The notes under the pieces are model-generated. The model was given only the letters and a program-made list of their open reading frames with translations. It was not told the DNA's origin and did no database searches. The translations under genes and the position numbers were made by a program. A stretch of DNA of 64,000 nt from Akebia trifoliata. Taxonomy: Eukaryota > Streptophyta > Magnoliopsida > Ranunculales > Lardizabalaceae. Below are positions 14,014-25,783 of the stretch, piece by piece (the first letter of the stretch is position 1; every line of letters starts with the position of its first letter). Location: contig CM030718.1 of assembly GCA_017979445.1 (NCBI GenBank), forward strand, positions 23,121,021 to 23,185,020, written 5' to 3'.

Positions 14014-14463
14014 GTGTAAATTACTCTTTGATCCCCTATAATTTGGTATAATTCCATGTTGACCCCCTATTGTTTTAATAATTGAACTTACCTCCCCTTT
14101 CACTAACAATGTTAAAATTCATATGTTATTTTACTATTTTACCCTTTTGTTTTGTTTTTATTATTACAAAAATATTTTTAAAACGATAATTAAAATTTCT
14201 CCCATCTAAGCATTGACATACTTAAGTATGAACCCATTTTTTGACAGGGATATTTTTGTTTATGAAAAAAAAAAAATTTTAAAAGGGTGAAATGGTCTTT
14301 TAAAAAATAAACATAATTCTGTTTGGCTGACGGCAAGTAAACGGAAGTGATGGTAAATGAGCCCCTTAGATAACTATAAGGGAGGTAAGTGAAATTATCA
14401 AAACTTTAGGAGGTCAACATGAAATTATGCCAAATTACAAGGGGGTCAAAGTGTAATTTACCC
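14014..14463. mobile_element. 450-bp foldback MITE in A1
   Basis: Inverted ends GTGTAAATTACTCTTTGA and TCAAAGTGTAATTTACCC. Copies at 21470-21926 (A2) and 30037-30492 (A3). The B1 sequence breaks off from the A units at just this point (after TTCTTGACAAAGTG at 35556-35569), which suggests B lacks it. Confidence 0.7.
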
Positions 14464-14920
14464 TAAAATCAACTCTCAGTGTTTCTTTCTGGCATTAATC
14501 ACAGTGCACAGTAACCCCTTAAACAATGCAAAAAAGATAAAAGAAATAGAAAAAATTACTCTTAAACTTTAACATAAATCCATTAGATCATAAACACTAA
14601 TTAATAAACAATAAACAATCTATCTCCTCCCCTTATTACCCAATAAAATTAATTACCAGAAGGTCCTTATATTTAAATTAAAATTAAAAACTAAAAACAC
14701 AAACAACAACAACAAAAACAAAAAAAAACACAGACACCAACCCATAACCCAAAACTACACCATCATCTCTAACTATGCCCACATAGCTCCTCAAAGCTGG
14801 TAAAAATAGTAACCTTCCCTTATCACTAAGAAAACATCTTCCCAATTAAGAAAAAAATAAAAATCAAGTCTTCTAGGTGTACGAGGTGATAGGAGGGGCA
14901 ATAGAGCAATCAAAGCTTCC

Positions 14921-15073
14921 CTACATCTTCTTCTTCTTTCCCTTCATCCCACTTTCTTTGGTGAACACACCTATAAATAAATGAAATATGATAGCTTTGA
15001 TCATCCCTCTCTTTGGAGGAATCCTTACTTTTTCTTGTTTTGGAGACTGAAACTTAACTTCTCTGTTAGACAT
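14921..15073 (-). CDS. Small basic PPKRG protein, copy 1 (50 aa)
   Basis: Single-exon gene for a 50-residue protein beginning MSNREVKFQSPKQEKVRIPP, continuing with KRGMIKAIIF and ending in a Lys-rich tail KGKKKKM. The start is the first ATG shared by all five copies. The core RIPPKRG-x-IKAIIF is invariant in the window. I recall short, uncharacterised plant proteins with a PPKRGxIK core but cannot name the function. No signal peptide; the hydrophobic stretch IKAIIFHLFIGVF could be an amphipathic or membrane-touching helix. Codons after the TAG stop (14921-14923) still read GSFDCS, the tail present in copies 4 and 5. A (TA)22 tract lies in the upstream region. Confidence 0.6.
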   Translation of the reverse strand: MSNREVKFQSPKQEKVRIPPKRGMIKAIIFHLFIGVFTKESGMKGKKKKM

Positions 15074-15186
15074 GTTATAGGTTTTGTAGGCAAAATTGAA
15101 ACTATAGGAAAGACGAAACAAGAGTATGAGAAAAAACAAAGACAATAGAAATAGAAACAAATTTATATGAAACAAGGAATTGAGAG

Positions 15187-15190
<4 letters not shown>

Positions 15191-15234
<44 letters not shown>
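15191..15234. repeat. (TA)22 microsatellite upstream of copy 1
   Basis: Forty-four bases of TA, 118 bp upstream of the copy 1 start codon. It sits exactly where copy 2 has CTATATATATCC and copy 3 has a degenerate CTATACATGTC. Confidence 0.95.
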
Positions 15235-15237
<3 letters not shown>

Positions 15238-15780
15238 GAAAACAAAGGAGTAAAGAATATATGTTCTTTCTGGTTCCCACTTGAAATGGTCTTTTATTGA
15301 TTTATTTACTTTTCCTTTATCTGATGTCATCCTATGATAGTTTCATCATCGTAGCTAAGGCAGTCAAAGTCAATGCTAAGGTGTCTACTGTCATTTGAGT
15401 TAAGACCTTGACCCCATAAATGTAGTCCGAGTTCTAAAATTCTAACTACAAAACTAATAAAATTTGAGTTGAGCTGAGATTTAATACCAGTTTACTATAC
15501 CTTATAGATATATTTGCAATATGTATTATAGTTAGACATATAATTTTGTATTATATAAGAATTTAACTAAAAGTAAAATAAAATGTTTAATTACAATTTT
15601 ACTCTCATATATAACTACTAGTGGTTAAATAAGACATTAATTTCGTATTTGATTTGATAATTTGCACATAGGCCCTCATCATGCCCCCCTCCCCCTACAC
15701 AAATATTTTAAAAGTAATTTTTTTCATTAAAAATGTTAATTTCAATTTTTCTTTTCTTAGCCTTGTTAACCAATCAACTC

Positions 15781-16075
15781 CAAAAGATTGATTTGATAGA
15801 TAAGGGGAGAACTATGAATATAAGAGGGTCACACTCGAGATTGAAGGAAAATATACACTCAACACTACCTCTCACCCAAAAGATGGAAAGATTCAATCCC
15901 GTGACCTATACAAACCTAGTATTTTGATATCATATTGACAATTATTTATCTCAAAATATCGATCTTATGGAAAAGGCATCATTACGCATATGAAAAGGCC
16001 ACAAGTCGAATTAGGATACAATACATGAGCACGTGACACCCAAGAACGGAGGTAGATAACACAACACTCAACAGA
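15781..16075 (-). mobile_element. SINE-like repeat, second family, in A1
   Basis: On the minus strand a TGATATCAAAATAC A-box-like segment is followed by GTCACGGGATTGAATC, a B-box-like segment. The motif pair ATTGATTTGATAGA and ATCGATCTTATGGAAAA shows a partial internal repeat. Homologous blocks are at about 24760-25080 (A2) and 31978-32300 (A3). Confidence 0.5.
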
Positions 16076-16581
16076 ACTGATTCTATTAAGGTCAGGTAAG
16101 GCTTAAACTTAGGCTCAATAAAGATATAGTTCAGGTGAATCCCTAGTCTCCAAGCCTAAATCCTGATTGATCAACAACTAGTAAAGCCCTAACTTGACAC
16201 TTATGAATAAGTGACCCAAAAACCCATGTTTCGCTGACTAAACCAATTTTATTATAAAATTCGGGTCGGACCACCAATTCGGGTATGCTTTTTAAACCAC
16301 TGGAATCTGGATACATGGAGAGAAGAAAATGTGAAAAAGTAAAATGGTTAGTTGAAGAGAGAATATATGCTTCCATTGAAACATCTATAACTTTTGCTAT
16401 CAAGTATTTTCTCTTGTAAAAATATTACTTTCGAAAAAGCACTTGAAGAGATCAAATAGCTTCTCTTGGTAATTTGGGGGCTAAGAGAGCCTTGGAACTT
16501 TGATTTTGAAGGAAATGAAGTAGTAAAAGCGGCTACTGTCGAAGTCAGGCAAGATTTGATAATTTATTGGTGGGGTTACAT

Positions 16582-16993
16582 CATGGTTTCAAAACTTAGT
16601 TTGTCGTCTTGTCTTCTCCCTTCCATGGATGATACCGAGTTGTCTTGGAGTTGTCTTGGACGAGTCAACTTGTGCCAGACAAATCTTTTTATCGATTTAG
16701 AATGATTGATTTATATATATTTAAATTAAAATAATTATGATGTTTTAGTAAAATAAATTAGATTAAAAGATGTTTAGTCATAAAATCATATTTAAATTCT
16801 AAAAAAAATTTAATTATTTTAATTAAAACCTACAAAATCCTAGTTTACCCTGCCATAATTTCTAAATATCGTTGGAGAGATCTTGTTGATCTCGTGAGAT
16901 GATATGAATGTTGAGACACCTTGTATAGTTGTTGAATGAGACCGAAATGACTTTGGCGGGTCATCTGGGTATCGGACGAGATTTAAAACCATG
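16582..16993. mobile_element. hAT-like insertion in A1 (CATGG ends)
   Basis: Begins CATGGTTTCAAAACT and ends GATTTAAAACCATG. Internal motifs (GTTGTCTTGGACGAGTC, CTCGTGAGATGATATGA) recall the 228-bp hAT MITE at 18781. The equivalents are 25593-25783 (A2, internally deleted) and 32811-33200 (A3). Units B1 and B2 show an uninterrupted GGATTTCAATTC at the same place, an empty site. Confidence 0.6.
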
Positions 16994-17996
16994 GGTTCAA
17001 TTCGATTAATTCAACTATATTTATAAAAATTTCATAAAAAAATAATGAAAATTTTGAGTAAAAACAAATGATATTTTTGGGTTTTTTACCAAAGTCCATC
17101 TTCAACCTCCTTAAAAATCCTATCTTCTTCAGGTTTGAATGGTGAAGAAAATTAAAATTTCAAGGTAAAAGGTACAAATATTATCATATTTCATAATTAA
17201 TTGATAAATAGTCGATTCATTCCTTAATTAATGGATTTAATTTCTTAGAGAATTTACTAATAGAATTAGAGAGTGGAAATGGAGTGAATTATTAGGAAAC
17301 CCTACCTCAACCCTCGACTAAGCCTCCATCAAACAAACGGTGAAGATGCTAGCAATTTTCGAAAAATTTTACCAAAAGAAAAGTTATAACAATCCCTAAG
17401 AACTCTACTAGTCTCGAGGAAATATGTTTTTTAACCTCTTATCTCAATCGTTTATTTGATGAGAGCCTCTTCCGCTGTGAGTTAAGGATAAAAGAGTACA
17501 AAGTAGAAAATGGTAGGTGGTGTACAAAAGACCTGTTACCCGCCCGTAACCGACACGAAAATACCCAAACCGAACTTGGCTTGGTTCAATTCAGTTACGA
17601 CTTATATGGTCTAGAATGGACTCGAACGTGTAAAATACTCAATACTTGTACTTGATGCCCATTACCCATAAAATATTTAGATTTTTAAGTTAAAACTATG
17701 TAGAAATGTCTTATATAATTTGCATATACTCCATTTTTTATAAAATTTTCTAATATAGTAAGATTTATATATTTATAAATTTGAACTTTAATTTAAATTT
17801 AAACTTTAAAGTTAAACTAACTTATATAAATAAATCAAATTTTAAATTTTAATATACGTCCAAATTGGTACCCAACCCGAATCTATACCTGTAAAATACC
17901 CAAAAAAATAGGTTTTGGTAGGATACGGATACACCCTTTTGATATTTATACGTACTAAAAAATTAATGGATTGATTCTGATTTCATGTATACCCGA

Positions 17997-18252
17997 TCTG
18001 TACCCGAAAAATCTGGTCGGATTCGGTTCTGTCATGGGCTTATAGCTGTCGTCTCTTTTCATGACACGTGTCACTCCAGCATTAATCTAAATTTTCTAAG
18101 GCCTCCTTATGACACACGCCCTCATCACATAACCTTACATCATTTGCCTTGGGATACGGATAATTATAAAAAATTTCTTGTGTATCCCGAGGCAAATAAT
18201 TTATGATTATGTGATGGGGGTATAATACTAGTGTGTGTCATATTATCACGAC
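17997..18252. mobile_element. Foldback MITE at the right end of A1
   Basis: Arms CACACGCCCTCATCACATAA and TTATGTGATGGGGGTATAAT are inverted around a centre near 18165. Copies are at 27350-27553 (A2) and a partial one at 34885-34985 (A3). The left boundary is approximate. Confidence 0.55.
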
Positions 18253-18452
18253 TTTTTTTTATATTGCATGTTGTGATAAGTATTTAATATCCAACCAAAA
18301 AAACAAAATATTTTACATATATAAATAATCGGGTCTGGCGACAAAATGGGCATATATCCCAAACCTGGCCTATGATGAGTCAGGCCAGATTGGGTTGATT
18401 ACTAGCCCATTAACAGCCCTAACTACAAAAGTTGAATGTATATATATGTATA

Positions 18453-18764
18453 GGTCCCGTTCAGCAACAAACATTTTGGCAAAACATTTTTGAAAACATG
18501 GGTTAGAGGTTTTGGAACGGGCTGATTTTTGGTGAGGATGATCTCCTCGACTTTTAGCCCCAGTTTAAAAGTTGAAAAATCGTGGACCGTTCATTTTTTG
18601 TAAATCATTTTTGATGGGGTTAGAAGTTTTGGAATGGGCTGATTTTTGGTGATGATGATCTCCTCACCGTAGAGATCATCCTCACCAAAATCAGCCCATT
18701 CCAAAACCTCTAACTCATGTTTTGAAAAATGTTTTGCCAAAAAGTTAGCCATTGAACGCTACCC
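18453..18764. mobile_element. 312-bp foldback MITE
   Basis: The left arm (about 100 bp from GGTCCCGTTCAGCAAC) pairs with the right arm ending GTTAGCCATTGAACGCTACC. Both arms contain CAAAACATTTTT and AACCTCTAACTCATG-type motifs in opposite orientation. It is flanked on both sides by TA repeats, so the target duplication cannot be read. Absent from the same place in A3. Confidence 0.75.
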
Positions 18765-18780
18765 ATATATATATATAATG

Positions 18781-19008
18781 CATGATTTTTAAACTTGTTC
18801 GAGACCGAGACGTATCGTCCGAGTTAACTCAGTATCAGAGCTGAACGAGAACAACTCACAAAGTCATTTCTTGACCGAGTTTTATGACTCACGTGTAATT
18901 TTTTGATTTGTCTCACGAGACGTCTCAAACGTATCAGAAAACTCGTCTGAGACGACTTGGTATCAGAGCTGAACGAGACGAGACGAGATACCTAGTTTAA
19001 AAACCATG
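18781..19008. mobile_element. 228-bp hAT MITE, copy a
   Basis: Ends CATGATTTTTAAACT and AGTTTAAAAACCATG are inverted repeats. Flanks ATATAATG (18773-18780) and ATATAAGG (19009-19016) look like an 8-bp target duplication with one change. The same element, also 228 bp, is at 41422-41649. Confidence 0.8.
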
Positions 19009-19239
19009 ATATAAGGTGAAACATTACTTGTATATAAATAAACCGGATTAGTGTTCTAATAATCAAACCAAACGGTCCAATTAGATTATGTAATAATGTT
19101 GATTCAACGGTTTAGGAAAAAAAAAATGTTGGTTCAGTTTACTCATGTAGATGAGGCATGAGCATTCACTAATAAATATACATTGAATTTGATTGACCAA
19201 AAAAATGATAAAATCAATATCAAATCCAGAAACTAGAAG

Positions 19240-19508
19240 TAGGGCTGTCAATGGGCCGGGTGGGGTTCGGGTTGACAAATCGGGCCAATTCTTAACTAGG
19301 ATAAATCCATGCCAGATCAGGTTTTGGCCCAGCCCGCATGATTCCAGCCTATTTTTGGGCTGGCCCGTGTATTTAAAAAAATATATTTATACAAAATATT
19401 TTACAAATATAAGTAATGGGGTTGGGCTACAAAATGGGCATATATCCCAAGCCTGGCCTACGATGAGCCGGGCCAGGTTGGGCTGATAAAGAGCCCATTG
19501 ATAGCCTA
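19240..19508. mobile_element. 269-bp hAT MITE (TAGGGCTGTCAA) in A2
   Basis: Starts TAGGGCTGTCAATGGGC and ends GCCCATTGATAGCCTA. Perfect 8-bp flanks ACTAGAAG lie at 19232-19239 and 19509-19516. Truncated relatives in A1 (12836-13085), A3 (28944-29188), and at 18308-18420 and 28630-28750. Confidence 0.85.
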
Positions 19509-19532
19509 ACTAGAAGTCACCAATAAGGTTGA

Positions 19533-20615
19533 GGCCCTGTTCTTTTGGACTTCAGGAACCAGTTTTTTTTTTTACTTTTTCTGCTTTTAAGCCAAAAAAG
19601 TCAAGTAAATAACGTTCGTTTGGGCTTTTTTGGCTCCCGCGAATTTCAATTGAAGCCCAAAAGTGGCTCCTAAAAGAATTCACCCAAGAGAGGCTTCTTG
19701 AAATGACTATTGCGGGAAGTCAAAAACGTAAAATGACGTAAGTGTAGTTATCAAAATACCCCTCATCTTTAATTAAATTTCCAACTAAATTTAACTTTGA
19801 AAAATGGAATGAAATGACTAAAATACCGTTCATATTTAATCAAATTTTCAACTAAACTTAATCATAAAAAATAAAAGAGAATTACCAAAATACCTTTCAT
19901 GTTTACCAATTACCAAAATACCATTCATCTTTGATCAAATTTCCAACCAAATTTAACTTTAAAAAACGAAAAGGAATTATCAAAATACCCTTCATCTTTA
20001 ATCAAATTTCCAACTAAACTTAATCTTAAAAAATAAAATAGAATTACTAAAATACCCTTCATCTTTAAATAAATTTTCAACCAAACTTAACCTTAAAAAA
20101 TAAAAAAGAATTACAAAAATACCCTTCATCTTTACTATCTAGATCAAAAGTAATTCAACATCATTACTTTCTTATTAAAATACTCTTTATTTTTATGTGG
20201 ATGTTGGATTGTGTATTATGCATGTATTTTCTTTATCATATGTTCATTTTTAAGAAGAGATATTGTTAAAATTTTGATACAATTACAAAATTTATAAATT
20301 TATTTAAATTGAAAATAATTATTTTTATAATTTTTTAATATAAATTTATTATATTTATATATATTTAGTGTAATTATATATTTATTAAGGTATTCTGAAC
20401 TCATTTTTTTTGCATTCTAGGTGCATTATCAACATTAAGGGTATTTTGATCATTTTATTAGAATCTATCAATAAAAAACTGTCAAATGAACATCAATTTT
20501 TGACTTATGTGTTTCTGTAACGAACAAGTTTTTGTTGGATGTGACTTTTTACGCTCTAGGCTTTTGCTTCTTCTAGTAGCCAGCTTCTAGAGCTAGCTTC
20601 TGTAAATAACAAACC
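19533..20615. mobile_element. 1.1-kb non-autonomous element with internal tandem repeats
   Basis: Inserted into A2 only: A3 reads AATAAGGTTGAATGTC without interruption, while A2 has GGTTGA, then GGCCCTGTTC...AACAAACC, then TTGAATGTC. This gives a 3-4 bp duplication (TGA or TTGA). The interior (19741-20130) is about five diverged copies of a 65-80 bp unit containing AAAATACCCTTCATCTTTAA. No coding capacity seen; a PIF/Harbinger-type MITE is possible but not shown. Confidence 0.65.
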
Positions 20616-20764
20616 TTGAATGTCTATATATAAGATGAAAGATTGGTTGTGATTATAAAATTCAACGTGGATACATATACATCACTTGTGGGCTAGGTTG
20701 GCCCAGTTTGATTGGTATTAACTATTAAGCCTTTGTAGAGCCCAAATTTAGTGGGTTTGAGAAT

Positions 20765-21001
20765 CGTGAATCTTTTATTTTTTATTTTTTATATTTTGGG
20801 TATCCCCACCCTTAGGGTGGGACTAATCCTGTGGTCACATGCACCACCCCCTTGAAAAGTCCTATGTGCAATAGGTTGAGTCGATGGTCAATCAGACCGT
20901 GGAGGATGGCCCCTAATAGCTTTGTGGGGTTTTGAACACTTGCCTTACTTTTCCTGGGAAACTTATCAAAGCTAGACTTGCCATTAGGCCAACCACTTGG
21001 G
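20765..21001 (-). mobile_element. tRNA-derived SINE in A2
   Basis: Ortholog of the A1 SINE: minus-strand GGTTGGCCTAATGGCAAG, AGTGTTCAAAACCCC, and an A-rich 3' tail. Confidence 0.7.
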
Positions 21002-22418
21002 ATTTGAGAATTGTGAACCTAATCCTACCTTGCAAGCTCAAAATAATATCCTAACCCTCATTTTATTGGAGACTAAAATATCTCAAGATTCAAAGCACCT
21101 CAAACTACACTGTATCCTTTGCTCTTTCTTCTTCAAAACTTTCTTAAAGTAACATTCTCTTGAGACACTATAGGATTGTCCTCTCATTTGAGCGCATTTA
21201 CGTAGACGAATAACATATCAAGTTAAAAATATGAGTAATGATAAAATGACTCCCCCACGTGGCATACGCAAGCGACTCTCTTGATGTGACATATGCGATA
21301 ATTGTAGATCTGTACTCATCGAGATACACAATTGCACATCTCCATAAAATGTAGTTATGTATCCCAAGGAGGAGTATGGATCTACGATTCTAGCACACGT
21401 CACATCAAAGTGAGTCGATGTGATGTGGGGGAATCATTTTATCATGATTCTAATTATATTCTTGACAAAGTGTAAATTACACTTTGACCCCTTATAATTT
21501 GATATAATTCCATGTTGACCCTCCTATTGTTTTGATAATTGCACTTACCTCCCCTTTCATTGAAAATGTTAAAATTCAGATGTTATCTTACTATTTTACC
21601 CTTTTGTTTTGTTTTTATTATTACAAAAACATTTTTAAAATGATAATTAAAATTCCTCCCATCTAAGCAGTTACATACTTAAGTATGAACCCATTTTTTG
21701 ACAAGGACATTTTCGTTTATGAAGAAAAATAATATTTTTAAAAGGGTAAAATGGTCTTTTAAAAAATAAAAATCATTTTTAACTGTTTGACTGACGGCAA
21801 GTAAATGGAAGTGGGGGTAAATGAGCCCCGTAGATAACTATAAGGGAGGTTAGTGAAATTACCAAAACTTTAGGGGGTCAACATGGAATTATACCAAACT
21901 ACAAGGGGGTCAAAGTGTAATTTACCCTAAAATCAACTCTCAGTATTTCTTTCTGGAATTAATCACAGTGCACAGTAACCCCTTAAACAAAGGAAAAAAA
22001 GATAAAGAAATAGAAAAAATAACTCTTAAACTTTAACATAAATCCATTAGATCATAAACAATAATTAATAAACAATAAACAATCCATCTCCTCCCCTTAT
22101 TACCCAATAAAATTAATTAACAGAAGGTCCTTATATTTAAACTAAAATTAAAAACTAAAAACACATACAACAACAAAAATAAAAAAACCCATGTCCCCAA
22201 ACTACAACACCATCTCTAACTATGCCCACATAGCTCCTCCAAGCTTGTAAAAATAGCAAAAGAGCTACTTTTCAGTGAAAAAAAGAGACCCTTATCTACA
22301 ATCTCCACCTTCCCTTATTACTAAGAAAAGATCTTCCCAATTAAGAGAACAAAAATAAAAATAAGGTCTTCTAGGTGTACTAGGTGATAGGAGGGGCAAT
22401 AGAGCAATCAAAGCTTCC

Positions 22419-22574
22419 CTACCTATTCTTCTTCTTCTTTCCCTTCATCCTACTTTCCCTGGTGAACACACCTATAAATAAATGAAATATGATAGCTTTG
22501 ATCTTCCCTCTCTTTGGAGGAATCCTTACTTGTTCTTGTTTTTGAGAATGAAACTGAACTTCTCTATTAGACAT
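22419..22574 (-). CDS. Small basic PPKRG protein, copy 2 (51 aa)
   Basis: Reads MSNREVQFHSQKQEQVRIPP then KRGKIKAIIFHLFIGVFTRE and a Lys-rich end KKKKNR. Same start and frame as the other copies. Pro at position 11 is replaced by Gln here, and Gln at position 9 by His, so this copy is the most diverged in its N-terminal third while the PPKRG core is unchanged. As in copy 1, GSFDCS follows the TAG in frame. A TATA-like CTATATATATCC lies about 120 nt upstream. Function unknown. Confidence 0.55.
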   Translation of the reverse strand: MSNREVQFHSQKQEQVRIPPKRGKIKAIIFHLFIGVFTRESRMKGKKKKNR

Positions 22575-22691
22575 GGTTATGGATTTTGTAGGCAAAATTG
22601 AAACTATAGGAAAGAAGAAACAAGAGTATGAGAAAAAACAAAGACCATAGAAATAGAAACAAATTTATGTGAAAGAAGGAATTGAGAGATT

Positions 22692-22703
22692 GGATATATA
22701 TAG
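22692..22703 (-). promoter_or_regulatory. Putative TATA box of copy 2
   Basis: CTATATATATCC on the minus strand, 118-129 nt upstream of the copy 2 ATG. The aligned site is a (TA)22 tract in copy 1 and CTATACATGTC in copy 3. Confidence 0.4.
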
Positions 22704-22749
22704 AAGAAAACGATGGAGTAAAGAATATATGTTCTTTCTGGTTCCCACT

Positions 22750-24750
22750 TGAAATGATCTTTTATTGATTTATTTACTTTTCCTTTATATGATCCTCCTC
22801 CTTGTTAGCAATTCCGAATATGGCAAAAATTCGAGTTCTATTCGAATTTGGACTGCAAAAATCCGATCTAAAATTCGTCCAAAAATTCAATAAACGTGCA
22901 GCATATGCTTCATGCGTATGTTTTCCATTTCATTTCAAAAATTCAAAAACAAAAAAATTGGCCATATGATAATGATGTTAATAGTGACGGTAATGATGAA
23001 ATTGGTGATGTTAATGGTGATGGTAATAATTATGGTGTGATTTCAAATAAATGTAGAGGGTCTTGTTATTATTTTTATTTAAAGATAAAATGAACATTTG
23101 TCACATAAAAAAGTGGATTCCTCCAAAATTTTGAAGTATGACTGTTTCAAAGACAACTTATGTCAGATGTTACAACTTACAAGTTTATAGTTTGCAACAT
23201 ACAAGTTATAGTAGCATTTTTTTTTCTCATTGAGTTTTATAAAAATTCGTAAAAATCATGTTTTATTCTTTTCAAACTTAAAATCTGTGAATTGTTCAAA
23301 ATGGTTCAATAATTCAGAGAATAATACTTTCATTGAAAAAAATTAAAAATTTTGTGTTTTTTTCAAGAATTAAATGGGAGATTGCTAACAAGGGCCCTCC
23401 TATGATAGTTCTATCATTGTAACAAAGGCGGTCCAAGTCAATGATAAGGGTGTCTACTGTCAATTGAGTTCAATGGCCCATTATCTGGCCCTCCCAAAAA
23501 ATTTGAGTTGAGCCGAGATTTAACAGTGCCTAGCATGGCTCGACCCATTTACTATATCTTACACATATATTTACAATATGTATTATAGTTAGACGTATAA
23601 TTTTGTATTATTATTAGAATTTAACTAAAAGTAAAATAAATTGTTTAATTACAATGTTACTCTTATATATAACTATTAGTAGTTAAATAAGACATTAATT
23701 TCGTATTTGATTTGATAATTTGCACAAAGGCCTTCACCATGCCCCCTCCCCCCACACAAATATTTTATAAGTAATTTTTTCTATTAAAAATGTTGATTTC
23801 AATATTTTTTTTTCTTGGCCTTGTTAATCAACTAATTGTTATTCTCTAGTATTGATTTCTTATAGAAAGAGAAGAAGTTTGAAATAATTCATGATTTTTA
23901 AATTGAATGTAATATAAAAATATTACCTAAAATAAATGGTTGAGGTATGTACAAAGTACTATCCTAAAAAGAAATTCGCCCCTACAACGGTACCACAGTC
24001 TGGTGGCATTTGTTCTCTAGGATACAACAACCTATGTTTTTAAAAGGATACTTTAATTGGAATGTAATTTCGAACTTGACGATATTGTGTGCTCTCACAA
24101 CGAAGAATAAAAGTATACTGATAGTTGAAAATCTTAAATCAAATAAAAGATCAGAGATTAAGTATTTTTAAATTGTTTTAAACAAGATGACATAAATAGA
24201 AGAAAAGTGACTGTTTAAAACAATCACAAACCTCTTCGAATTGTGTTGGTGGTAGCTCAAAACAGACACAAAACCCTTTTGCAATCAGAACATATACATT
24301 GGTTTAGAACAAAACGAAACGAATTAAAATGACTAGAATATTAAATAAAAGCGGGCCTTTGTGCACACCCACGTGAGGTATAAATTCGAGATTTTGCATC
24401 CCGTTGTGTGCAAACATTAAGGTTTTCAGACCAATGGATCCAAATCCCAATTGAAGCCTTGGATTTTTCTATTGGGCCCTTGTGTGTGTGCTTGAGCCTA
24501 CCGACTACTTCTATTAACTTTAAAGCTATTAGAAATACAATTATTTAAGAACTGCAAATCACTTTCTCCTATTCGATGTGGGATTAAAATTACACAAGAC
24601 AAAAAACAATACTAACAACTAAAGCTTAAAGCAATATAGTAAAAAACATGAAGTATAACCCTATGGTTAAAGATTGGTTTATCAAATGATTAAAATCTAT
24701 TGAATATTAAAGGAATTTCAAATTCAACCCTCCAAATTCTAATACCAATT
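22750..24750. other. AT-rich spacer of A2, no gene recognised
   Basis: Upstream spacer of copy 2. Part (about 23400-23790) aligns with A1 15330-15730 and A3 31470-31930. The stretch 22795-23400, bounded by CCTCCTCCTTGTTAGCAA and TTGCTAACAAGGGCCCTCCT, is absent from the other units and its inverted ends CCTTGTTAGCAA / TTGCTAACAAGG suggest a further non-autonomous insertion. Nothing coding was recognised. Confidence 0.5.
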
Positions 24751-25592
24751 AATCCAAAATATTGATCTAATGGAAAAGGAGAGAATTGTAAATATAAGAG
24801 GGTCACGGGACTTAATTGGAATTTGACAAACTCGAGAATGGAGAAAAATATATATTCAACATTCTCCCTCACCCATAAGAGGTAAATATTCAAACTCATG
24901 ACCTATACGAACCTAGCATTTTGATATTATATTGACAATCATTTATCTCAAAAGACCGATTTAATGGAAAAAGTGCAACTATGAATATAAGAGGGTCACA
25001 ACTGTAATTGGGACATGATACATGAGCACGTGACACATAAGAGCAGAGGTGGATAACACAACACTCAACAGGACCGAGTCTATTGGGGTCAAAGTAGGGC
25101 TTAAACTTAGGCTCAATAGGGATATAGTGTAAGTAGATCCCTAGTCTCCAAACCTAAATCCTTATTGATCATCAACTGGGAAAGCCCTAACTAGACACTT
25201 ATGAATCTGTGGCCCAAAAAACCCATGTTTGGCTGACCGAATCAATTTCATTATAAAATCCAGGTTGGACCACCAATTCGGGTCTGCTTTTTAAATCACT
25301 TGAATCTGGATACATGGAGTTTAGTTGAAGATGTGTAGTTTTCAATGGACACGTGGCAGTTTGAAAGGGAGAATAGATGCTTCCATTGAAAACATCTATA
25401 ACTTTTGCTATCAAGTATTTTCTCTTATAAAATATTACTTTCAAAAAAGCACTTAAATAGATCAAATAGCTTCTCTTGCTAATTTGGGGTTGAGAGAGAC
25501 ATGGAACTTTGATTTTTGAAGCAAATGAAGTAGTAAAAGCGGCTAGTGTCAAAGTCAGTCAGGATTTGATACTTTATTTGGTGGGGTTCCAT

Positions 25593-25783
25593 CATGGTTT
25601 CAAAACTCGATTTGTTGTCTTATCTCGTCTCGTCCATGGATGAGACCCAGTTGTCTTAGACGAGTCAACATCTTGTTTATCTCGTGAGATGATATGAATG
25701 TTGAGACGCCTTGTATAGTTGTTGAATGAGACCAAGATGATTCGGGTGAGTCACTTGGGTCTTGGACAAGATTTAAAACCATG
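25593..25783. mobile_element. hAT-like insertion in A2, internally deleted
   Basis: CATGGTTTCAAAACTCG to GATTTAAAACCATG, 191 bp against 412 bp in A1. Flanks GGTTCCAT and GTTTCAAT are compatible with a worn 8-bp duplication. Confidence 0.6.

Larger units (their letters stand above)
12795..18296. repeat. Segmental duplication unit A1
   Basis: First of three long diverged direct units, collinear with A2 and A3. Order: truncated TAGGG hAT remnant (12836-13085), SINE (13262-13499), foldback MITEs (13772-13995 and 14014-14463), small-protein gene (14921-15073), second SINE region (15781-16075), CATGG-ended hAT-like insertion (16582-16993), then a foldback MITE near 18095-18252. Nearly every block can be aligned by eye to A2 and A3. 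Confidence 0.85.

Noticed and set aside
19193..19486. Open frames in A2 and A3 (also 28943-29164) ending ISQ-WPTMSRARLG
   Set aside because: They lie inside the TAGGGCTGTCAA hAT MITE; no coding role.
21218..21403. Open frames with MTCARIVD-type starts in A2, A3 and near 12558
   Set aside because: They are read from the GAGTAATGAT foldback MITE and differ between copies by indels.
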